Below, one piece after another: positions 7,848-16,302 of a stretch of 25,742 nucleotides of DNA. The first letter of the stretch is position 1, and every line of letters starts with the position of its first letter. A program made the translations under genes and the position numbers. Origin of the DNA: Acidimicrobiaceae bacterium (lineage in GTDB: Bacteria > Actinomycetota > Acidimicrobiia > Acidimicrobiales > Ilumatobacteraceae). The notes below the pieces were generated by a model. It was not told the DNA's origin. It saw nothing but the letters and a program-made list of their open reading frames with translations, and did no database searches. The stretch is from contig CANKVI010000003.1 of the NCBI GenBank assembly GCA_947487095.1, forward strand, positions 1 to 25,742, in the 5' to 3' direction.

Positions 7848-9038
7848 GTGGCAACAAATGTTTCAACTTCGCTCACACCGGCTCAGCGCCGTCGTGCAGT
7901 TCTCGACAAAAAAGGTGTTGGTACGACGCGTCGGTTAACAACCGCAGCTCCAAACAAAGTGTTCTGGGGAATTCTCGCCGTTACTTCCTTGCTCACCGTG
8001 TTCGGGTTAATGATGGTGCTGTCGACAACTTCCATTGAGGCCGTGAATCGCGGTGGCTCGCCTTGGGCGATGTTCCAGAAGCAATTTATGTGGTCCGTTT
8101 TTGGTTTGTTCGCAGGAATCACTACCTATCGGATGCCGTATCACCAATGGCACGGCATTGCGAAGTACGCGCTTTGGGCGTCGTATGGTCTCATGGTTCT
8201 TCCGTTGGTTCCAGGCATTGGTTTGGAAATTAATGGCGCGCGTGCATGGGTGGCGTTGGGCCCAATTCGTTTCCAACCTTCGGAAGTTCTGAAGGTGACC
8301 ATGTTGTTGTATTGCGCAAGTGTGCTGTCGCGCAGACGTGCAGAAATGGCAAATTGGGAACGGACGTTGAAGCCGGTGATGTTTGCATGGGCGATCACTG
8401 TGACACTATGCGTCGTTTTACAGAAGGACTTAGGTGCTGCGATTGTGTTCACGTGCATCGTGATGGCGACACTGTTCATTGCTGGTGCACCAATTCGGTG
8501 GATGGCAACGATGACGGGTGCATTCACTCTGGTTTCGATCGGTTTAATCGCCACAAGTTCGCGACTGCAAAATCGATTCTTCGCATTTGCTGACTTGGAA
8601 GGAAACAAAGGTCACTGGGCTTACCAAGTGTGGCAATCCGTATTGGCTATTGCCAATGGTGGAGTCACTGGTGTTGGAGTAGGTCAGGGAACAGGCAAGT
8701 GGGGGTATGTTCCACTCGCGTATAGCGATTTTGTTTTTGCGATTATTGCTGAAGAGTTTGGACTCATCGGAACTGTTGGTGTGATCGGTGGATTCATGGT
8801 GTTGCTCTCACTTGGAATGCAGGCCGCAAGAGGAGCACGCGACCACTATGGTGCACTGCTCGCTGGTGGAATCACAACATGGTTATGCGTTCAAGCACTC
8901 ATCAATATTGGAGGCGTTATCGGCGCAATGCCAGTAACCGGGCTTACTTTGCCACTCTTGTCATACGGAGGATCATCTCTGTTTATGACAATGGCGGCTG
9001 TCGGTCTGTTGCTGAACGTTGCACGTAATATGAAGTAG
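7848..9038 (+). CDS. ftsW: SEDS peptidoglycan glycosyltransferase FtsW
   Basis: FtsW polymerises lipid II into septal glycan strands together with FtsI. The 396-residue protein has a basic cytoplasmic tail (1-38), many membrane segments, the family stretch GARAWVALG followed by FQPSEVLK (about 130-149), KDLGAA (193-198), SDFVFA around Asp294 in the extracellular loop where SEDS proteins carry an essential Asp, and the C-terminal signature LPLLSYGGSS (368-377). The GTG start at 7848 has a strong AGGAGG at 7837-7842, five bases upstream. This is one of the few junctions in the upstream operon with its own good ribosome binding site, rather than relying on a stop/start overlap. FtsW rather than RodA is inferred from position. 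Confidence 0.93.
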   Translation: MATNVSTSLTPAQRRRAVLDKKGVGTTRRLTTAAPNKVFWGILAVTSLLTVFGLMMVLSTTSIEAVNRGGSPWAMFQKQFMWSVFGLFAGITTYRMPYHQWHGIAKYALWASYGLMVLPLVPGIGLEINGARAWVALGPIRFQPSEVLKVTMLLYCASVLSRRRAEMANWERTLKPVMFAWAITVTLCVVLQKDLGAAIVFTCIVMATLFIAGAPIRWMATMTGAFTLVSIGLIATSSRLQNRFFAFADLEGNKGHWAYQVWQSVLAIANGGVTGVGVGQGTGKWGYVPLAYSDFVFAIIAEEFGLIGTVGVIGGFMVLLSLGMQAARGARDHYGALLAGGITTWLCVQALINIGGVIGAMPVTGLTLPLLSYGGSSLFMTMAAVGLLLNVARNMK

Positions 9039-9041
9039 GTC

Positions 9042-10187
9042 ATGGTCGTACCCACTTCAACCACGTTTGCCGTTATTACCGGGGGTGGAACCAGCGGGCA
9101 CGTTGTTCCTGCAATGGCGATCGCCGAACTACTTGTTGATGCCGGGCACGACATGACGACGCTGCACTATGTGGGTTCAAATCGCGGGGCAGAAGTAGCC
9201 ATGATTCCGCCGCTTGGGTTGGCTCATACTTTTCTTGCTGTTGACGGTTTGCAGCGCGGAGTTTCTTTGTCAAAAGTGAAGCGCAATGTGCTGATGGTGC
9301 CCACAATGTTGCGTGCTCTCGGTCGCGCAAAAAGATTGCTTAAACGATTGAAGCCACAGGTAGTGATTTCGGTTGGGGGCTATGCGAGTATTCCCACATG
9401 TCGAGCCGCTCGAGATTTAGGCATTCCTGTCGTCACTTGTTCATACGATCGTCGGCCAGGTCTAGCCACCAAATTACAGTCGCGATATGCCGCAGTGTCT
9501 GCTGTTGCATATGCGCCAAGCAAGTTGCGAAACGCTATTGAGACTGGAGCTCCGGTGCGACGCAATCTGCGTACGACTGATGTGCAGACATTGCGAAACA
9601 GTGCGCGCGAATCGCTCGGAATTTCTGCAAGCGCTCGAGTGGTAGTGGTCATGGGCGGATCACTTGGTTCTGCTGTGCTGAACACCGCAACAGAGCACTT
9701 AGTACAAAGTCTGCGTAGCACTGAGCAGACGTGTGTTATTCATATTGCTGGTGAGCGATTCATGGACGCGGTGCAGCTGCCCGTCACGATGCATCACGGA
9801 AACGGAGCTCTTGCGTACTCTCGCATTGCGTATTCACACGACATGGTCACCTTGTATTCTGCCGCTGACGTTGTGGTGTGTAGGGCGGGGGCAAGCACCA
9901 TTGCGGAGGTGTCGACGGTAGGAGTTTGCGCTGTCGTCGTGCCATGGAAAGACGCAGCCGAAAATCACCAACTAGTAAATGCGCAATGGTTAACCAATCG
10001 GGGTGGTGCTGTTCTGCTTGAAGAGAATGCCTTAACCGTGCACGAGTTTTCACAATTGGTTACGGAACTGCTTCGTGACGATGACCGCAGATCAGCGATC
10101 GCAAGCCGTGCACGCGAGTTGGGTGCAGTGCATCGCCAAAGTTCAATTGCAAGCGTCATTGAGGGTGCAGCAAAGGCGCAATTGTGA
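9042..10187 (+). CDS. murG: Lipid II synthase MurG (GT28 glycosyltransferase)
   Basis: MurG transfers GlcNAc from UDP-GlcNAc to lipid I at the inner membrane face. The 381-residue product has the N-terminal TGGGTSGH loop (13-20), VISVGGYAS (108-116), the C-domain GGSLGS loop (205-210) and the nucleotide-binding CRAGASTIAE motif with VVPWKDAAENHQ further on. One feature is odd: where relatives have IPVVxHExN before PGLA, this protein reads CSYD (133-136) before RRPGLA, so the usually conserved His, Glu and Asn are all replaced. ATG at 9042 follows the ftsW stop by three bases. The stop overlaps murC as GTGA. Identification is firm, full activity is inferred. Confidence 0.92.
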   Translation: MVVPTSTTFAVITGGGTSGHVVPAMAIAELLVDAGHDMTTLHYVGSNRGAEVAMIPPLGLAHTFLAVDGLQRGVSLSKVKRNVLMVPTMLRALGRAKRLLKRLKPQVVISVGGYASIPTCRAARDLGIPVVTCSYDRRPGLATKLQSRYAAVSAVAYAPSKLRNAIETGAPVRRNLRTTDVQTLRNSARESLGISASARVVVVMGGSLGSAVLNTATEHLVQSLRSTEQTCVIHIAGERFMDAVQLPVTMHHGNGALAYSRIAYSHDMVTLYSAADVVVCRAGASTIAEVSTVGVCAVVVPWKDAAENHQLVNAQWLTNRGGAVLLEENALTVHEFSQLVTELLRDDDRRSAIASRARELGAVHRQSSIASVIEGAAKAQL

Positions 10188-11608
10188 AATCAGCAAACGC
10201 GCAACTTGACTTGTCAACGAAAAAACGGATTCACGTTGTTGGTGTGGGTGGCCCTGGAATGAGCGCAATCGCGCAAGTGTTAGTCGAAATGGGTCATGTG
10301 GTTTCGGGTAGCGACATTAAGGAATCCGAGACAGTGCAACGGCTAAGAGAAATTGGTGTGGTCATCAATATCGGTCATGACGTAACGTCTGTTCACCATT
10401 GCGACGCAGTGACTGCTTCATCGGCAATTCCGAAACAAAACATCGAGTTGGTTGAAGCACTCAATACCGGAATCGCGGTACTGAGTAGAGCTCGGATTTT
10501 GGCTTTAATCTGTGGCCAAAAACTCTCAATCGGTGTTGCTGGAACTCATGGCAAGACCACCACATCATCAATGCTGATGACGGTTCTTCGAGCAGCACAG
10601 TTGCAGCCAAGCTTCATCATTGGCGGTGAGGTGAGAGGAGTGGGCAGCGGGGCGTCGTGGGATAGCGGCGACCAATTGGTGGTTGAAGCAGATGAAAGCG
10701 ATGGAACTCATGAACAGCTTCCGCTAAGCGCAGTCATCGTTACCAATATTGATGTAGACCATCTTGACCATTTCTCAACATTCAAGAACCTGGTTGAAAG
10801 CTTTGAGCGATTGGTCGACGCAGTTGCTGGTCCAAAGGTGCTTTGTGTCGATGATGCGTCACTATCGGCGATTGCGCTGAAGCTAAATGCCACCACTTAT
10901 GCACTTCATTCGCCAGCACAGTTCACTGCGCGCAATGTGCAGTTTCACGATGGTGGGTCGACTTTTGATGTGTTGCACCATGAAGTATCTGGTGACAACG
11001 GGCTGTTACTCGGGCGTGTTGCTTTGCGGTTGCGAGGTGAACACAACGTTGCTAATGCGTTGGGAGTGATTGCCATGTCGACGCTTCTCGGAGTCGAGTT
11101 TGGTGTGATCTCATCTGCGCTCGCTGCATTTTCTGGTGTTTCGCGTAGGTTTGACCAGCGAGGAAACGACGATGGCGTGTCTTTTGTAGATGATTACGCG
11201 CATTTGCCGACGGAAATTTCAGCAGTGCTCTCAAGTTGCAGGGACGAAACAGATTCCTGGAAACGCGTCATTGCCGTTTTTCAGCCGAATCGCTTTAATC
11301 GCATGCAGCACATGTCAGATACTTATGCAGACAGTTTCGTTGCGGCAGATCACGTGGTCATCACCGACATCTATCCCTCTGGTACAACGCCGATAGCAGG
11401 TGTAACTGGCAAACTGGTGGTCGATGCAATTGCACGCGCTCATCCCAATACGTCACTTGCGTGGAAGCCGACGCGTGCCGAATTGATTCAACATCTAGCG
11501 ACCGAATTGCGGTCTGGTGATCTCTGTATTTCCATGGGCTGTGGAGATATCGAAACGTTGCCTGACGAAGTAATTACAGCGCGTCGCGCATTGCGGGGAG
11601 GTTCGTGA
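10184..11608 (+). CDS. murC: UDP-N-acetylmuramate:L-alanine ligase MurC
   Basis: MurC adds the first stem-peptide residue to UDP-MurNAc. The 474-residue protein has the N-terminal Rossmann motif GVGGPGMSAIA (20-30), the P-loop GVAGTHGKTTT (117-127), VVEADESDGT (about 166-175), a TNIDVDHLDHF stretch, the FSGVSRRF motif and FVDDYAHLPTE, all typical of MurC. The GTG at 10184 overlaps the murG stop and its own stop overlaps the next gene as GTGA. MurC lies directly before the MurB-containing fusion, so two adjacent pathway steps are encoded side by side. Confidence 0.95.
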   Translation: MKSANAQLDLSTKKRIHVVGVGGPGMSAIAQVLVEMGHVVSGSDIKESETVQRLREIGVVINIGHDVTSVHHCDAVTASSAIPKQNIELVEALNTGIAVLSRARILALICGQKLSIGVAGTHGKTTTSSMLMTVLRAAQLQPSFIIGGEVRGVGSGASWDSGDQLVVEADESDGTHEQLPLSAVIVTNIDVDHLDHFSTFKNLVESFERLVDAVAGPKVLCVDDASLSAIALKLNATTYALHSPAQFTARNVQFHDGGSTFDVLHHEVSGDNGLLLGRVALRLRGEHNVANALGVIAMSTLLGVEFGVISSALAAFSGVSRRFDQRGNDDGVSFVDDYAHLPTEISAVLSSCRDETDSWKRVIAVFQPNRFNRMQHMSDTYADSFVAADHVVITDIYPSGTTPIAGVTGKLVVDAIARAHPNTSLAWKPTRAELIQHLATELRSGDLCISMGCGDIETLPDEVITARRALRGGS

Positions 11609-13836
11609 GTACCCCTCATCAACTTCGTCGCCCCGCGACTTCTGAGGCACTTGAGCACGCCTTTGGCATGTTCGGTTCTAGAGCAAAGCGAAATGTTGAT
11701 CTGTCACAATTCACCACGTACAAAGTTGGTGGCACTGCCGCATTGCACATGATGGTTTCATCGATTGATGATTTGTACCTCGTGAGTGCTGTCCTTGCCG
11801 AAGTCGAATTGCCAATTCTGGTGATCGGGCGTGGAAGTAATTTGCTGATCTCCGATTCTGGATTCAAAGGCTTGGCCATCACCATGAGCGGACTCGCCGA
11901 CTACCTTGACTTGCCGAATCGTGACGAAGACCCGGGAGTGGAACCAATCGCGTTATTCGGTGGTTCGGTTGCACTACCCGTAGCAGCACGACAAAGTGTT
12001 GCGCGTGGACTCACTGGGTTTGAATGGGGGGTTGGAGTTCCGGGCTCGGTGGGCGGAGCAGTACGAATGAATGCAGGCGGACACGGTTCCGACATGGCAT
12101 CTTCGCTTACCTCTGTGCGCATCTTCCACTTACGCAAAGGTCGTGAAGCCCATGTGAATGCAGTTGATCTCGGGCTGCGATTCCGTGGTTCGGCACTCGA
12201 TGATCACCATGTTGTTCTCAGTGCAACTGTTGACCTGGAATGGTCGAAGTCACCCGAAGCTTCGGAAGCAGAGTTGCAAGAAGTGGTTCGTTGGCGTCGA
12301 GAGAACCAACCAGGTGGACAAAACGCCGGTTCGGTATTTGTCAACCCCGAGCCTGGCAAAGTTTCAGCCGGCGCCGTAATAGATGAACTTGGAATGCGTG
12401 GAATGCGCGTTGGTTCTGCTCAGGTTTCGGAAAAGCATGCCAATTTCATTCAGGCTGATGTCGGCGGCAATGCGCAAGATGTTGTGGCGCTGATGGCAGA
12501 AGTGCGCCGTCGTGTGCGTGACGAACGTGGGTATGTATTGCGTAGCGAGATTCGACTTATCGGATTCGAAGACGAAACTGATCCAGTAATTGTGGATCTC
12601 ATTAACAAAGACTCCGAAATTGGTGTTTCAACCATTCGGCTCGAACAAGTCTTTGACAGATCTTCGACGACCAATGAGACCACTGATGGAACCATTCCGG
12701 TTTCGGTGCTCAATGGAGAAGTGGTTCGAATTATTGATTCCGATGTGTCCGATGAAGTACTTGAAGAATTGCGAGATGCGTTCGGTCGTGATGCAACGAT
12801 TGTTCCAATTACGAGTGCTACAAGTAATCAAACATCGCCAACACTTGCACCAAGTAACAAACCAGTTCAACCAGCAGAGCGAGTAGTGATTGTTGACGAT
12901 GACCTAAGAATCGTGACCGACGATGATTTTCCTGCCGACACCATGTCTCAGAGTGTGCATCGTGCACCAACCTCTACTCGTGTAGCAATTTTTGATGACG
13001 AATCACTGCCAGGTAGCAGTGATGACAGTGCTGATGGTGCTGATGGTGCTGTCATTATTGATGGAACCGCGTGGACTGAACTTTCGTTTGCTCGCCGAGT
13101 AATCAACGGCACAAAGCAATTGTTCACGATGCGAGGGGTGAATCGTCGCAAGCAATTGCTGGTGGTCGGCAGTTCGCTCGTTGCATCTGTCGTTTTTGTA
13201 CTGATCGTGTTGGCATCACCGTTGGTGGCAGTGCGCAATATTGATATTGAAGGCGCAAAGTATGCAAACGCAACTTTGATCGATACCGTGTCAAAGAGTT
13301 TGCGTGGCAAGTCGGTGCTCACCGTCGACACGAATGCGGCACAGAAACTTCTTGAAACAGATCCATGGATTGAGTCGGTTCGCATCAAGACCTATCTTCC
13401 AAGTCGAGCGGTGATTGAGATCAATGAACGAGTACCCGTTGCATGGTTTTTGGGTGTAGACAATCAAGGCAGAGTGATTGACCAGGACGGTCGTGTGCTT
13501 GCGGTAGTCAATGGTCGCCCTACCGAATACATGCTGATCGATGGCATTGGGCCAAATTTGATTGCTGGTGCGATGGCTTCAGAGTCCTATAAAGCCGCCG
13601 CACAATTAGCGATATCGCTGCCAGATGAGATTCGTCCAGTGGTAAAAAACATGGGCGTTAATGGTCCGAATCAGGTAACGATGACCCTGTTGACTGGGGC
13701 AGTAGTGAAGTTTGGCGAGCCCGAAGACCTGCGAAACAAGCTAGTCAATGTTGTCGTTATTCTGCGCCGCCAGGACATCAACCAGATCGCTGGTATCGAT
13801 GTGTCCTCTGGAACCCCTGTGGTGTCTTCGCCGTAG
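11605..13836 (+). CDS. murB-ftsQ: MurB-FtsQ fusion: UNAM reductase joined to POTRA septum protein
   Basis: One uninterrupted 743-codon frame encodes two usually separate proteins. Residues 1-321 are MurB, the flavoenzyme that reduces UDP-GlcNAc-enolpyruvate: FAD motif GRGSNLLISD (75-84), PGSVGGAVRMNAGG (146-159), catalytic-type Ser243 in AGSVFVNP, SEKHANFI (275-282). Residues 322-515 form an acidic, Ser/Thr-rich linker with repeated short motifs (RIIDSD, VVIVDDD, RIVTDDD, VAIFDDE). Residues 517-543 are a basic-flanked membrane segment, 544-612 a POTRA domain (VRNIDIEGA, DPWIESVRIK, LPSRAVIEINERVPVAW), and the rest the FtsQ/DivIB beta domain. MurB would sit in the cytoplasm, FtsQ outside. Start GTG overlaps murC as GTGA. 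No internal ribosome binding site at proper spacing was seen before the membrane segment. Confidence 0.93.
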   Translation: MSTPHQLRRPATSEALEHAFGMFGSRAKRNVDLSQFTTYKVGGTAALHMMVSSIDDLYLVSAVLAEVELPILVIGRGSNLLISDSGFKGLAITMSGLADYLDLPNRDEDPGVEPIALFGGSVALPVAARQSVARGLTGFEWGVGVPGSVGGAVRMNAGGHGSDMASSLTSVRIFHLRKGREAHVNAVDLGLRFRGSALDDHHVVLSATVDLEWSKSPEASEAELQEVVRWRRENQPGGQNAGSVFVNPEPGKVSAGAVIDELGMRGMRVGSAQVSEKHANFIQADVGGNAQDVVALMAEVRRRVRDERGYVLRSEIRLIGFEDETDPVIVDLINKDSEIGVSTIRLEQVFDRSSTTNETTDGTIPVSVLNGEVVRIIDSDVSDEVLEELRDAFGRDATIVPITSATSNQTSPTLAPSNKPVQPAERVVIVDDDLRIVTDDDFPADTMSQSVHRAPTSTRVAIFDDESLPGSSDDSADGADGAVIIDGTAWTELSFARRVINGTKQLFTMRGVNRRKQLLVVGSSLVASVVFVLIVLASPLVAVRNIDIEGAKYANATLIDTVSKSLRGKSVLTVDTNAAQKLLETDPWIESVRIKTYLPSRAVIEINERVPVAWFLGVDNQGRVIDQDGRVLAVVNGRPTEYMLIDGIGPNLIAGAMASESYKAAAQLAISLPDEIRPVVKNMGVNGPNQVTMTLLTGAVVKFGEPEDLRNKLVNVVVILRRQDINQIAGIDVSSGTPVVSSP

Positions 13837-13954
13837 TTGCAACCTTGTATGCGAGGCTTCCAATGCAGGCCTTGTTGGTCAACTAGCCTCGTGAGCAACG
13901 TCATTACAGGCGTTTCTTATATATCGAGTAATCGTTAACGGAGGCATGAACAAT
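13837..13954 (+). promoter_or_regulatory. ftsZ leader with stem-loop and AT-rich -10-like element
   Basis: This is the longest gap after rsmH. Bases 13852-13858 (CGAGGCT) pair exactly with 13885-13891 around a 26-base loop, extendable by one wobble pair. No T-run follows, so an intrinsic terminator is unlikely. A TATATAT stretch at 13918-13924 resembles a -10 element, though no good -35 is visible 16-18 bases upstream. A separate ftsZ promoter here would fit the need for high FtsZ levels, but the evidence is weak. Confidence 0.35.
13940..13944 (+). promoter_or_regulatory. Ribosome binding site of ftsZ (decides start)
   Basis: GGAGG lies one base before an ATG at 13946 and ten bases before the ATG at 13955. 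The first spacing is too short for initiation, so the second ATG is favoured. The resulting N-terminus [14 protein letters not shown] matches the usual start of actinobacterial FtsZ. Confidence 0.7.
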
Positions 13955-15058
13955 ATGGCTGGAGCACCGCACAACTTTCTTGCATTGATCAAGGTGATTG
14001 GCGTGGGCGGCGGTGGCATTAATGCTGTGCAGCGCATGATCGACTCTGGGATGAAAGGTGTTGAGTTCATTGCCATAAACACCGATGCGCAGGCGCTGAT
14101 GATGAGCGACGCAGAAGTGAAGATTGATATTGGTCGTGAGTTCACGCGTGGTCTTGGTGCAGGTAGCGATCCTGAAGTTGGACGTGAAGCAGCAGAGTCG
14201 AGTCGCGCAGAGATCGAAGAACTCGTCGCTGGTGCCGACATGGTGTTCATCACCGCAGGCGAAGGTGGCGGAACAGGAACCGGTGCAGCTCCCGTTATTG
14301 CAGAAATTTCTCGCGCAGCAGGCGCGCTCACCGTTGGGATCGTGACACGACCATTCAATTTTGAAGGTCGTCGTCGCGCGTTGCAGGCAGAAGCAGGAAT
14401 TTCAAAGCTTCGCGAAAAAGTTGACACGCTGATCGTTATTCCAAACGAACGCTTGCTCGCCATTTCAAGCGACAAGACCAGCTTGTTGGCTGCGTTTGCA
14501 TCAGCAGACCAAGTTCTGTTGGACGGAGTGGTAGGAATCACCGGGTTGATCATGACTCCCGGTCTTATCAACACCGACTTCGCTGATGTGAAAATGATTT
14601 TGAAGAACGCAGGAACTTCATTGATGGGAATTGGTCGAGGAACTGGAGATAATCGCGCAACAGTTGCAGCGAACGCCGCCATCAACTCACCGTTGCTCGA
14701 ATCCTCGGTTGAAGGTGCCCGCGGAATTCTCTTGAACATCGCTGGTCCTTCAGACCTCGGATTGTTCGAAGTAAATACCGCATCTGAAATCATCCATGCA
14801 GTTGCACACCCTGATGCAAACATCATCTTTGGTTCGGTTATTGATGACGAGCTCGATGACGAAGTAAAGATCACTGTGATCGCTGCCGGCTTTGATCGTG
14901 TCGACAACACCAGCTCGCGCCAGCGTGAACCGCGTGCAGTTGATACCGGTCGCATTCCGGAACAGCGTGGAAGTCGTTTGAAAGAGTTGTTCGGTGCTGG
15001 CGAAGACCCACTGCGCGACGACGATGACGGTCTTGACGTTCCTTCGTTCCTGAAGTAA
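13955..15058 (+). CDS. ftsZ: Cell division GTPase FtsZ
   Basis: FtsZ forms the tubulin-like ring that organises septation. The product is 367 residues from the ATG at 13955 (370 from the ATG at 13946). It has the N-terminal [10 protein letters not shown] loop, the tubulin signature [17 protein letters not shown], the T7 loop region [13 protein letters not shown], a short variable linker (about 35-40 residues) and the C-terminal peptide [11 protein letters not shown] that binds partners such as SepF. The linker is on the short side, compact rather than truncated because the terminal peptide is intact. It follows a 118-base leader, unlike the tightly packed upstream genes. Confidence 0.97.
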   Translation: MAGAPHNFLALIKVIGVGGGGINAVQRMIDSGMKGVEFIAINTDAQALMMSDAEVKIDIGREFTRGLGAGSDPEVGREAAESSRAEIEELVAGADMVFITAGEGGGTGTGAAPVIAEISRAAGALTVGIVTRPFNFEGRRRALQAEAGISKLREKVDTLIVIPNERLLAISSDKTSLLAAFASADQVLLDGVVGITGLIMTPGLINTDFADVKMILKNAGTSLMGIGRGTGDNRATVAANAAINSPLLESSVEGARGILLNIAGPSDLGLFEVNTASEIIHAVAHPDANIIFGSVIDDELDDEVKITVIAAGFDRVDNTSSRQREPRAVDTGRIPEQRGSRLKELFGAGEDPLRDDDDGLDVPSFLK

Positions 15059-15066
15059 CTCCAACG

Positions 15067-15726
15067 TTGGACCAACGCAGCGTTAGTGTCGCAGTCGCTT
15101 CGCTGCGCATGCGAATAGCCAACGCTGGTGGAGTGGATGTTGCACTCGTTGGAGTGTCAAAAGCATTTGGCTCTGATGCATGGCGATTTGCAAAAGTTGC
15201 CGGCTGTGATGCGATTGGCGAAAACTATGCACAAGAGGTTGTCGCGAAAGCTGCGGACGTGGCATCGGCCGACCGATTGCCGGTTCATTTCATCGGGCAA
15301 CTGCAGTCAAACAAAATCAAGCAGTTGGTCGGAATTGTCAATGTCTGGCAGTCGGTAGACCGACTTTCGCTCCTCACGGAAATCGCCAAACGCTCGCCGC
15401 ATTCGGCGCAGGTGTTTCTTCAAGTAAACGTGACGGGCGAAGAGGGCAAGGGCGGGTGCCTGCCAGCAGAAGTTGGGGAACTTTCCCGTGCCGCGCAAGA
15501 TTTGGGAATTGACGTTTTGGGACTCATGACAGTTGGCCCAACAAATGAAGACCCCATCGTGACCCGCATCGCTTTTCGCACGCTTCGTGTGTTGGCTAAT
15601 GAACACGGATTGCGACAGTGCAGCATGGGCATGACCGGCGATCTCGAAATTGCGGTAGAAGAGGGAAGCACCATGGTTCGCGTGGGTTCAGCCCTTTTCG
15701 GTAACCGTCCATCACCGCCTAGGTAA
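15067..15726 (+). CDS. yggS: YggS/YlmE family PLP-binding protein
   Basis: This family (PLPBP) binds pyridoxal phosphate and helps keep PLP and amino-acid balance; it has no known enzyme activity. The 219-residue product has the PLP lysine in LVGVSKAF (Lys32), GENYAQE, HFIGQLQSNK and the C-terminal phosphate-binding part SMGMTGDLEIAVEEGSTMVRVGSALFG. The start is uncertain: TTG at 15067 retains the usual N-terminal helix, whereas ATG at 15109 would remove it. No clear ribosome binding site was seen; it begins eight bases after ftsZ. Genes of this family often follow ftsZ together with sepF and yggT. The YlmD/PgeF gene often found in front of it is absent. Confidence 0.9.
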   Translation: MDQRSVSVAVASLRMRIANAGGVDVALVGVSKAFGSDAWRFAKVAGCDAIGENYAQEVVAKAADVASADRLPVHFIGQLQSNKIKQLVGIVNVWQSVDRLSLLTEIAKRSPHSAQVFLQVNVTGEEGKGGCLPAEVGELSRAAQDLGIDVLGLMTVGPTNEDPIVTRIAFRTLRVLANEHGLRQCSMGMTGDLEIAVEEGSTMVRVGSALFGNRPSPPR

Positions 15727-15733
15727 CTTGTTG

Positions 15734-15739
15734 TAACCT
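15734..15739 (+). promoter_or_regulatory. Probable -10 element for leaderless sepF
   Basis: TAACCT fits the TANNNT pattern of actinobacterial -10 elements and lies exactly seven bases before the ATG at 15747, the spacing expected when transcription begins at the start codon. No Shine-Dalgarno sequence is present. No clear -35 is seen. Confidence 0.5.
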
Positions 15740-15746
15740 TTGATTG

Positions 15747-16301
15747 ATGTCAATGTTTAGACGAGCCATGGATTATCTGGGTTTAGGTCCAGATGACGCA
15801 TACGACGACTACGACGCTTCGGTTGCAGTTGAGCGCCCTTTGCCGCGCCGCCGCCCCGAACCGCGCGGACGCATGGTTCGCCAAGAAGAAGAATACGACG
15901 ACTACGAAGAATATGAAGACGACATGGTCGACCAACGTGCGCCTCGAGCACCACGTGGTGTGAATACCCGTGCTCCACAGCAGCGCGATGACTCCAGCGT
16001 GCAAGTGCGACCATCAACAAGCGGACATCGTGCACAGCCAACGGTTCGTCCGCTTTCTGCAAACTCTGCGCAACCAGTTGAAGTTCGTCCAACTCGTTAC
16101 GACCAAGCAAAAGAAGTTGCAGACTTGTTTAAGAATGGCAACTCGGTGCTATTGAACATCGGTTCGGCTGATAGCGAAGTAGCGCGACGCTTGCTCGATT
16201 TCACCAGCGGTTTGATTTATGGAATGCAAGGCACCATGGAAAAGGTGTCTCCAGGCGTGTTCCTCATTAAGCCATTCGGCGCAAGTTCACCACGCGGCTA
16301 A
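15747..16301 (+). CDS. sepF: Cell division protein SepF
   Basis: SepF links FtsZ to the membrane and bundles FtsZ filaments. The 184-residue product has an N-terminal amphipathic segment (MFRRAMDYLGLG) for membrane binding, an acidic DDAYDDYDA stretch, a charged middle region rich in Arg, Asp, Glu and Pro (about 25-105) that looks disordered, and the C-terminal SepF domain from VRPTRYDQAKEV to FLIKPFGA, with the SADSEVARRLLDFTSGL core. Start candidates are TTG 15744, ATG 15747 and ATG 15753. ATG 15747 is preferred for its seven-base spacing from TAACCT. It is the likely partner of the FtsZ tail. Confidence 0.92.
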   Translation: MSMFRRAMDYLGLGPDDAYDDYDASVAVERPLPRRRPEPRGRMVRQEEEYDDYEEYEDDMVDQRAPRAPRGVNTRAPQQRDDSSVQVRPSTSGHRAQPTVRPLSANSAQPVEVRPTRYDQAKEVADLFKNGNSVLLNIGSADSEVARRLLDFTSGLIYGMQGTMEKVSPGVFLIKPFGASSPRG

Positions 16302-16302
16302 C

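Noticed and set aside
13851..13892. Intrinsic terminator after the MurB-FtsQ gene
   Set aside because: The stem has a 26-base loop and no T-run, so it is listed as a leader stem instead.
13879..15075. A 398-codon open frame on the minus strand opposite ftsZ
   Set aside because: It mirrors ftsZ codon bias; the peptide is Ser/Pro/Ala-rich with no recognisable motif and has no ribosome binding site.
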